A program made the translations under genes and the position numbers. The notes below the pieces were generated by a model. It was not told the origin of the DNA. It saw only the letters and a list, made by a program, of their open reading frames with translations, and ran no database searches. DNA of 64,000 nucleotides from Imhoffiella purpurea (GTDB lineage: Bacteria > Pseudomonadota > Gammaproteobacteria > Chromatiales > Chromatiaceae), in contig NZ_AONC01000017.1 in assembly GCF_000585215.1 (NCBI RefSeq), positions 1 through 64,000 of the forward strand. The letters run 5' to 3'. Shown in pieces: positions 57,697 to 64,000 of the stretch; position 1 is the stretch's first letter; each line of letters starts with the position of its first letter.

Positions 57697-60600
57697 TCAT
57701 ACAGCCGCTCGGAGAGGTACGCCCACAGCCGCGCCACCGATTAGAGCCACACGCGGCGGCCAGGCGAGCGAGAAGTCGACGTGATCGAGCGTAAGATTCG
57801 GGCTGTAGGCGGGATCCTCGATCAGCGCATCTCCCCAGCGCGCCCGCATCCGCTCAACCTCGCCGACGAAGCGTGCCTGCTGCTCGGGCGTGACCTCGGC
57901 CCCGCGCGAGGCCGACTCGTGATGATTCAGTTCGGCATAGGGCGTCCAGAGGTTGCGGTAGCCGGCCTGGCGCACGCGCAGACAGAAATCGATGTCGTTG
58001 AAGGCGACCGCCAGGTCCTCGTCCATGCCCCCGACCTCCTCGTAGACCGAGCGCCGGATCGTCAGACAGGCCGCGGTCACGGCGCTGAACTCCTGGTGCA
58101 GCACCGCGCGCCCGAAATAGCCGAAATCGCCGCGCGCGGCGAATAGATGGGCATGATTGGCGACCCCGCCAACCCCGAGCAGGGCGCCGCCGTGCTGCAG
58201 CCGGCCATCCGGATACCAGAGCCGGGCGCCGACGCAGCCCACGTCCGGCCGGGCGGCGAAGGAGACCATCTCCTCCAGCCAGTCGGGGGTCAGCACCTCG
58301 ATGTCGTTGTTCAGCAGACAGAGCATCTCGCCCCGGGCGGCACGGGCCGCGACATTGTTGAGGGCCGAGAAGTTGAAGGGGCGATCGTCGGCGATCACCC
58401 GCACGCGGTCGGACGGCAACAGGCTGAAGAGACGCTTGGTACGCGGTTCGACGCTGCCGTTGTCGACGACGAGGATCTCGAAATCCGGATAGGTGGAGAG
58501 CGAGAGGATGGAGCCGATGCAGGTCTCGAGCAGATCGGCGCGGTCGCGGGTGAGGATGAGGATGCTGACGCTCGGCAGCGGATCCGGCAGGGCGTAGCGC
58601 ACCCGGCTGTAGACGGGCGCGCCTGGGGCCGGGGTCACCTCGGCGTCGCGGCCCAGCCGCTCCAGATGCTCGCCGACCGCGCGGCGGGCGGCAGCGGTGG
58701 CGTAGCTCTTCTCATGTACGGCTAGCGCGGTGCTGCCGGCGATGGAGCGCCAATGATAGAGCACCCTGGGAATGTGATGGACCTGGTCCGAATCCAGGTG
58801 TTCGAGCACGCGCAGGGCCAGGTCGTAGTCCTGCGAGCCCTCGAAGCCGAGCCGGAAACCACCGACCTCCTCGACCAGGCGCCGGCGGTAGACGCCCAGA
58901 TGCGAGATCATGTTCTGGGCCAGCAGCAGCTCCTGATTGAGATCGCATTTGAAATAGGGGTCGTAGCGGCGCCCGTCCTCGGTGATCTTGTCCTCGTCGG
59001 AATAGATGAGCCCGACCCCGGGGCGGGAGACGATGGTCTCCGCGACCCAGAAGAGGGCATGCTCGGCGAGCAGGTCGTCGTGATCCAGCAGGGCGATGAA
59101 GTCGCCCGTCGCCAGCGCCAGGGCATCGTTCGAGGCGGCCGAGATGTGGCCGTTCTCCGCGCGGAAGACCGCCTTGACGCGCGCGTCCTCGGCCATGTGG
59201 CGCTCGATCAGGGCGCGCACCTCGGCATTGGGCGAGGCGTCGTCGGCGATGCAGAGCTCCCAGTGCGGATAGATCTGATCGCGCACCGAACGGATGGCCG
59301 CGTCGAGCAGCGCGACCGGGGGCTCGTAGACGGGCATCACCACCGAGACGAGCGGCGCCGGATCGAAGGTCTCGATACGCCCGCGCATGCGCTCGCGCGC
59401 TGCCTCGTCGAGACGGTCGTAGCGCTGGATCCAGAGCCCGTAGTTGTTGCTCGGCTGGGACGCGCTGCCCTCGGGCTCCTGGCCGGGGACGGGCGCGGCG
59501 CGCAGCTTGCGCACGTTGTTCAAACGCCAGAGGACACCCCGCAGCCCCTCCTCGCGCAGCACCTCGCGGGTCAGCTTGAGGGTGCCGCCGAGACCGCCGC
59601 CGTGACCGACGACGTCGCCGAGATAGCCGACCCCGGATCCGAAGGCACGAGCGCCGTCCAGGCCGAGACGCAGCGGCGCGGTCAGACGCCAGCTCAGCGA
59701 GCGGTGCAGCGAGGCGATCGACTGGTTCAGACCGGCGACATGATGGCTCAGGACCGCGTTCTCATCGCGCTCGGCGCGATGCGCTTCCTGCAGGCTCTCG
59801 ACCACCTCCAGGTGACGCGCGCGCTCGCCATGGATCTCGGCCAGATGGCTGGCACGCCGCTGCTCCAGTTCCTCCAGATGCCGGTCGTTCTGCCGCTCCA
59901 GTTCCTCCAGGTGCCGATTGCAGGCCGCCCTCAGCGTATTGACGTTCCCCTCCAGCTCGGCGGCACGAACACCGAGCGCCGCGTGCTCCTGACGCAGCCG
60001 GTCCAGCTGACCGGCGAGCGACTGCAGCTCCGCCTGGTCGTGGGCACGCCCCTGGCGCGACTGGAGCGACAGCTCGGCGACGGCCTTGTGGTAGAAGGCG
60101 ACCATGGCGTCGGGAGACTGGACATCCCGGACGGCCGGCGCGTCCGCATTCGACCAGAGTGCGTCGCGCTGATCGAGGGCGCGGGAAGGGGTTCCCTCGA
60201 CCTCGCGGTTGCCCTGGCACACGGACTCCTGGGTCCCGGTCACGACCCGCATGCCCAGCCCGGTCTCGGAGGCGGGCGCGGCATCGATGACGCAGAGCGA
60301 GTCGAGGAAGCTGATGGAATGGATCCGCTCGTAGGGAATCTCGTCGAGATCCAGACCATAGTGGATCGCAAAGGGGGCGAGCGCGTCCCGGACCGCCTGA
60401 TCGAGCCCCCAGTGATCGCGATTGATGACGTCGGCGAGCCGCTTGAAGAAGGCGAGCGCCGAATGGGGATCGTAGAGCCCGCCCTCGAACTCGTGCCAAT
60501 AGCTGCAGTGCAGGTCCTCGGCGACGAAGAGACCGCCGTCCAGGAGCCTGGGGAAATAGCGGCAGAAGCTCTGAATGATGTCGCCCGAGCGGTGCGAGCC

Positions 60601-60942
60601 GTCCTCGATGACCAGATGGAAGCGCTCGGAGAGCCCGACGATGCGCTCGGCGATCTCCTGGGTCCCGGCATCGCCGACGACGACGGCGATGCGCGGGTCC
60701 TCGAAGGTCAGCTCGCCGCAGGCGGGATCGATATCGCAGCCGATGATGGAGCGTGCCTGGGGAAAGTAGCGCGCCCAGATCTCGAGCGAGCCGCCGTTCT
60801 GCACGCCGATCTCGAGCAGGTCGATCGGATCCTCGCGAAAGGGCGAGAAGAGCCGCTCGTATTCGCGCAGATAGGATGCCCATTTGTCGGACACCTTGCC
60901 GCTGTGCCGCGCATAGAGCGCCGCGAGTCGATTATCGGACAT
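57697..60942 (-). CDS. methyltransferase - glycosyltransferase family 2 - glycosyltransferase family 2 fusion
   Basis: A 1081-residue protein. Residues 1 to about 230 are a class I, CmcI-like methyltransferase ('DLLEIGVQNGGSLEIWARYFP', 'GCDIDP', 'VIEDGSHRSGD'). Residues about 280-420 are a glutamate- and leucine-rich coiled coil. Two GT2 domains follow, one at about 540-770 ('VSVVMPVYEPP', 'ALLDHDDLL') and one at about 800-1040 ('VSILILTRDRADLLE', 'CLLNNDIEVL'), both with the aspartate pair of GT-A enzymes. Such fusions extend and cap O-antigen-like chains. It overlaps wzt by 11 bases, so it belongs to the wzm-wzt operon. Confidence 0.9.
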   Translation of the reverse strand: MSDNRLAALYARHSGKVSDKWASYLREYERLFSPFREDPIDLLEIGVQNGGSLEIWARYFPQARSIIGCDIDPACGELTFEDPRIAVVVGDAGTQEIAERIVGLSERFHLVIEDGSHRSGDIIQSFCRYFPRLLDGGLFVAEDLHCSYWHEFEGGLYDPHSALAFFKRLADVINRDHWGLDQAVRDALAPFAIHYGLDLDEIPYERIHSISFLDSLCVIDAAPASETGLGMRVVTGTQESVCQGNREVEGTPSRALDQRDALWSNADAPAVRDVQSPDAMVAFYHKAVAELSLQSRQGRAHDQAELQSLAGQLDRLRQEHAALGVRAAELEGNVNTLRAACNRHLEELERQNDRHLEELEQRRASHLAEIHGERARHLEVVESLQEAHRAERDENAVLSHHVAGLNQSIASLHRSLSWRLTAPLRLGLDGARAFGSGVGYLGDVVGHGGGLGGTLKLTREVLREEGLRGVLWRLNNVRKLRAAPVPGQEPEGSASQPSNNYGLWIQRYDRLDEAARERMRGRIETFDPAPLVSVVMPVYEPPVALLDAAIRSVRDQIYPHWELCIADDASPNAEVRALIERHMAEDARVKAVFRAENGHISAASNDALALATGDFIALLDHDDLLAEHALFWVAETIVSRPGVGLIYSDEDKITEDGRRYDPYFKCDLNQELLLAQNMISHLGVYRRRLVEEVGGFRLGFEGSQDYDLALRVLEHLDSDQVHHIPRVLYHWRSIAGSTALAVHEKSYATAAARRAVGEHLERLGRDAEVTPAPGAPVYSRVRYALPDPLPSVSILILTRDRADLLETCIGSILSLSTYPDFEILVVDNGSVEPRTKRLFSLLPSDRVRVIADDRPFNFSALNNVAARAARGEMLCLLNNDIEVLTPDWLEEMVSFAARPDVGCVGARLWYPDGRLQHGGALLGVGGVANHAHLFAARGDFGYFGRAVLHQEFSAVTAACLTIRRSVYEEVGGMDEDLAVAFNDIDFCLRVRQAGYRNLWTPYAELNHHESASRGAEVTPEQQARFVGEVERMRARWGDALIEDPAYSPNLTLDHVDFSLAWPPRVALIGGAAVGVPLRAAV

Positions 60943-62293
60943 CGTCTGTCATCAGGCTGAGTTGGCTGAATGGAACGCCGACCAGTCCCCACCGGACCTT
61001 GCTGGAGGAGACGGTGAGGACGCAGGCATCGTGCATCATGTGGTGCTGCAGGTTGTCGTAGAGGTCGCCGTCCGCCACCGAGGCCATGAGGACGTACTGC
61101 CCGTTGGGCAGCATCGGCAGGCGGAAGACGAATTCGGCCCGGAAGGTCCGGCACGCGCGCACGCGCGTGGGATGCGCGTCGGTGAAGGGGAGCGTGTTCT
61201 CGCCGAAGAGGTCCTGACCCAACCGATCGCGCAGGATGAAGCCGAGGATGGGACGCTCCAGATCGGCATGCGCCCGGGCACGGATCCGCAGCCGCAGCCA
61301 CTCCCAGCCCTCGAGCACGCCGGGGTCGCCCGGCGCGTCGCGACGCTCCAGTTCGACGCCAACGATCTCGGCGGAGCCGGTCTTCCAGCCGCTCGCCCGA
61401 TCCAGCTGGGAGGAGAAGACCGCCCGCGCGCCATAGTCGACGACCGGCTCCTCGGATGGGACGGCCGGATCGGCGGCGGGCGTCGACGCTTGGCTCTCGA
61501 CGCTGGCCAATGTGACCTCGTCGCCATAGACCGACTGCAATGTCTCGCGCAGATAGTTCTCGGCGACGGACTGGGAGGGACCGAACTCGACCAGACGTCC
61601 CTTGTCCAGCCAGATGGCGGACTGGCAGAGGTTCTGGACCGCCGCCATGTCGTGACTGACGAACAGCAGCGTGCCCCGCCCCTGGAAGGCGCGGATGAAG
61701 CGCATGCAGCGCTGGGTGAAGACGGCGTCGCCGACCGCCAGGGCTTCGTCGACGACCAGGATGTCGGCGTCGACATGGGCGATGACGGCGAACGCGAGCC
61801 GGACGTACATGCCGCTGGAATAGGTCTTGACCGGCTGATCGATGAAGTCGCCGATGTCGGCGAAGGCCAGGATGTCGTCGTAGCGATCCTGGATCTCGCT
61901 CGGAGTCAGGCCCAGCAGGCTGGCGTTCATGATCAGGTTCTCGCGCCCGGTGAACTCGGGATTGAACCCGGATCCGAGCTCGAGCAGCGCGGCGATGCGG
62001 CCATGGGTGCGGACCTCGCCCAAGGAGGGCCGGAGGATGCCGCAGATGATCTGCAGCAGGGTCGACTTGCCCGAGCCGTTGCGCCCGACGATCCCCAGGG
62101 TCTCGCCGCGCTTCAGCTCGAAAGACAGATCGCGCAAGGCCCAGAATTCGCGGAAATAGTCCCGGCGGGCGCTCGGACGCAGGGCGCCGACCACCGGACT
62201 CAGGAACTGCTTGAGGCGATCGCGCGGGGTCTCGTAGATCTCGTAGCGCTTGCCGAGCCCCTCGACCTGGATGGCGATGGGATCAGAGGACAT
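60932..62293 (-). CDS. wzt: polysaccharide ABC exporter ATP-binding protein
   Basis: A 453-residue ATPase. Walker A is 'GRNGSGKST' (from residue 70), the ABC signature is 'TYSSGMYVRLAFA', and Walker B is 'ILVVDEALAVGD', as in O-antigen and teichoic-acid exporters. Residues from about 250 form the beta-sandwich C-terminal domain found in Wzt proteins that recognise the modified non-reducing end of the glycan. It overlaps wzm by 11 bases and the downstream fusion gene by 11 bases. The methyltransferase-containing neighbour is consistent with an end-capped chain. Confidence 0.93.
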   Translation of the reverse strand: MSSDPIAIQVEGLGKRYEIYETPRDRLKQFLSPVVGALRPSARRDYFREFWALRDLSFELKRGETLGIVGRNGSGKSTLLQIICGILRPSLGEVRTHGRIAALLELGSGFNPEFTGRENLIMNASLLGLTPSEIQDRYDDILAFADIGDFIDQPVKTYSSGMYVRLAFAVIAHVDADILVVDEALAVGDAVFTQRCMRFIRAFQGRGTLLFVSHDMAAVQNLCQSAIWLDKGRLVEFGPSQSVAENYLRETLQSVYGDEVTLASVESQASTPAADPAVPSEEPVVDYGARAVFSSQLDRASGWKTGSAEIVGVELERRDAPGDPGVLEGWEWLRLRIRARAHADLERPILGFILRDRLGQDLFGENTLPFTDAHPTRVRACRTFRAEFVFRLPMLPNGQYVLMASVADGDLYDNLQHHMMHDACVLTVSSSKVRWGLVGVPFSQLSLMTDDVR

Positions 62294-63128
62294 CGGCGAA
62301 CCCCCTGCGGGTGCGCTGGAACCAGGCGAAGCCGAGCCAGGCGATCAGCGCCGAGGCGATCAGCCCCATGCCGTAGGAGCCCCAGTCGATCCCGCGTCCC
62401 CAGAAGAGGATGTCGCGCGCCTGCTCGATGGCCGGCGCCAGCGGATTGAGCGCGAGGAATCCACGATAGCCCTCGGGGATGGCCGAGACCGGATAGAAGA
62501 TGGGCGAGAGGAACATGAGCGTGGTGGTGAGGATCACGACTACCTGGGAGACGTCGCGCAGGAAGACCCCGAGCGAGGCCAGGAGCCAGGACAGCCCCAG
62601 GGTCAGCAGCAGCAGCGGGACCAGCACGATGGGCAGCAGCAGCAGGGTCGCATGGGGCAACCCGAAGAGCAGCAGATAGGCCACCAGCCAGACGGCGAGG
62701 CTCACCAGGGCGTGGAAGACGGCCGAGCCGAGCGTGACCGGGACCAGGATCTCGAGCGGGAACACCACCTTCTTCACATAATTGGCATGTCCCAGAATGA
62801 GGGACGGGGCGCGATTGACGCACTCGGCGAAGAGATTGAAGAGGATGAGCCCGACGAAGAGCAGCATGGCGAACTCGGCCTTGGTACCGCCCCCGCCCGA
62901 CCAGCGCGCCTGGAAGACGACGGTGAAGACGAAGGTGTAGACCGCGAGCATGAAGAGCGGATTGAAGAAGGACCAGAGGATGCCGAGCACGGAACCGCGA
63001 TAGCGCCCGATGACCTCGCGCCTGACCAGGGTCAGGATGAGTTCGCGATGCCGCCAGAAGGAGACGAGCATGAGGAGCGGATCGATGGAGTGCACCCGTG
63101 CGGCACTGCTGATGACGGGGTTGGACAT
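62283..63128 (-). CDS. wzm: polysaccharide ABC exporter permease
   Basis: A 281-residue ABC-2 type permease with six hydrophobic helices. It has the amphipathic 'RRELILTLVRREVIGRYRGS'-like start ('FWRHRELILTLVRREVIGRY'), 'LWSFFNPLFMLAVYTFVFTVVF', and the family motif 'LFAECVNRAPSLI' with 'NYVKKVVFPLEILP'-like 'HANYVKKVVFPLEILVP'. It pairs with Wzt to flip lipid-linked glycan across the inner membrane. It ends inside the wzt start and begins nine bases after the stop of the partial GT2 gene. Confidence 0.94.
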   Translation of the reverse strand: MSNPVISSAARVHSIDPLLMLVSFWRHRELILTLVRREVIGRYRGSVLGILWSFFNPLFMLAVYTFVFTVVFQARWSGGGGTKAEFAMLLFVGLILFNLFAECVNRAPSLILGHANYVKKVVFPLEILVPVTLGSAVFHALVSLAVWLVAYLLLFGLPHATLLLLPIVLVPLLLLTLGLSWLLASLGVFLRDVSQVVVILTTTLMFLSPIFYPVSAIPEGYRGFLALNPLAPAIEQARDILFWGRGIDWGSYGMGLIASALIAWLGFAWFQRTRRGFADVL

Positions 63129-63136
63129 GCCGAGTT

Positions 63137-64000
63137 CTAGAGTCCCTGGCGTTCGAGCCGATAGCGAGCGAGGAGTTGGCGGCCGACCAGGCCGAGATAA
63201 CCGCGCCGATAAAAGCGTGGCGCGATGCGGCTGTCAAGCACGCGGGCGCCGATCCGGGCACCGAGACGCAGCCGCCCGCGCTCGCCGATCATCTCGGGCA
63301 GACGCCGGAAGGCATCGCCATAGGCGTCGATCAGCAGGCGCGGGCTGCCCGAGAGCAGGTGCCGGGCGATGGTCATGAGATGCGCGAGCAGGAGCAGCGC
63401 CCCGTATTTCAACAGCAGCGGTGCCGGGACCGATTTGGCGATCATCCAGACCGAGTTGCGGATCCCGTGATAGGCGATGAAGCGATTGTATCCGCGGCCG
63501 CTGCTGGCCTGACCCTCGTGGAGCGCGACGACCGCGTCGACATAGCGGGGCCGATAGCCGAGACGATTGGCGCGCAGGACCAGATCCGTGTCCTCGCAGT
63601 AGCAGAAGAAGCGCGGGTCGAACCAGTAGCCGGCGCTCCGGCGCAGATCGTCGAGGCAGGCGCGGGCGATGATGGCACAGCCGCCGGAGGGACCGAGATA
63701 GGGATCGGCGAGATCGTAGCGGTCCGCTGGCATGAGGCTGGCATAGATACTGATGCCGAGGGTATCGATTCGGTCCGGGTCGTCCAGACGATGCACCCGG
63801 CCGCCGGCCATCCCGGCGGCCGGGTCGGCATCCAGGGCGTCCGCCAGGCGCTCGACCAGATCGGGCATGGCGACGGCGTCGTTGTTGAGCAGGATGACGG
63901 ACGCGCAGCCGGGCTCGGCGAGCAGATGGCCGATCAGCAGGTTGCACCCGGCGGCGAATCCCAGATTGACTTCCGAATGGAAGAGACGCAGATCGCTTCG
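63137..64000 (-). CDS. glycosyltransferase family 2, 5' end cut by the window
   Basis: The open frame continues past the right edge, so the start is missing; 287 codons are visible. Before the first internal ATG the translation reads 'NLGFAAGCNLLIGHLL' and 'VILLNNDAVA', the GT-A nucleotide-binding and D-x-D region of rhamnosyltransferase-like GT2 enzymes. Next come 'GGCAIIARACLDDLRRS' and 'DPRFFCYCEDTDLVLRANRLGY', the acceptor-site E-D motif. A hydrophobic segment 'LLLKYGALLLLAHLM' follows. It heads the visible part of the wzm-wzt operon. Confidence 0.88.
   Translation of the reverse strand, partial: RSDLRLFHSEVNLGFAAGCNLLIGHLLAEPGCASVILLNNDAVAMPDLVERLADALDADPAAGMAGGRVHRLDDPDRIDTLGISIYASLMPADRYDLADPYLGPSGGCAIIARACLDDLRRSAGYWFDPRFFCYCEDTDLVLRANRLGYRPRYVDAVVALHEGQASSGRGYNRFIAYHGIRNSVWMIAKSVPAPLLLKYGALLLLAHLMTIARHLLSGSPRLLIDAYGDAFRRLPEMIGERGRLRLGARIGARVLDSRIAPRFYRRGYLGLVGRQLLARYRLERQGL

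Overview
The window looks like chromosomal DNA from a purple sulfur bacterium (Gammaproteobacteria, Chromatiaceae-like). It is GC-rich. It carries bacteriochlorophyll magnesium-chelatase genes (bchI, bchD, bchO) next to carotenoid genes (crtI, crtB). The housekeeping genes (parC, cca, ychF, holC, pyrF, galU, lapB) are of gammaproteobacterial type. Genus is not resolved from sequence alone.

Layout. 1-6.1 kb: holC, then an HD-GYP response regulator and a 1443-residue hybrid kinase on the minus strand. 6.4-14.9 kb: parC, cca, a DUF2939 protein, ychF, manC, an inositol-monophosphatase-family gene and a Sel1 protein. 15-22.2 kb: a second large hybrid kinase, galU, pyrF, lapB. 22.6-28.2 kb: an SDR, two small exported proteins, a GGDEF-EAL protein with a substituted catalytic residue, and a HAMP receptor without an output domain. 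28.3-30.3 kb: a PhoU-like/Pit phosphate transport pair. 30.5-32.6 kb: a translationally coupled P-loop ATPase and FHA-like/PPP-phosphatase pair. 32.7-36.6 kb: an Rpn-type nuclease gene, fcl-gmd (GDP-fucose synthesis), a decayed Rpn fragment and a RelE/ParD-type toxin-antitoxin pair. 36.9-45.1 kb: a beta-CASP RNase-like protein, REP-like repeats, and the minus-strand run bchI-bchD-bchO-crtI-crtB with a PpsR/CrtJ-type operator at the start of crtI. 45.5-64 kb: a cell-surface region on the minus strand, with a zincin metalloprotease, a broken OGT-like glycosyltransferase, a GT4 glycosyltransferase, a methyltransferase with regulatory domain, a 1409-residue S-layer-like protein, a methyltransferase-GT2-GT2 fusion, an ABC polysaccharide exporter (wzm/wzt) and a partial GT2.

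How the genes fit together. manC, gmd and fcl give a route from mannose-1-phosphate to GDP-L-fucose, galU gives UDP-glucose, and the wzm/wzt plus glycosyltransferase cluster would assemble and export a surface glycan. The metalloprotease and the S-layer-like protein share a 48-residue repeat, four copies in each, at opposite ends of the proteins. With the adjacent protein-methyltransferase-like gene and the glycosyltransferases, this suggests a surface-protein assembly and modification locus, which is the strongest candidate for an under-described system here. The second candidate is the ATPase plus FHA-PPP phosphatase pair. No tRNA, rRNA, CRISPR array, intact insertion sequence or prophage was seen.
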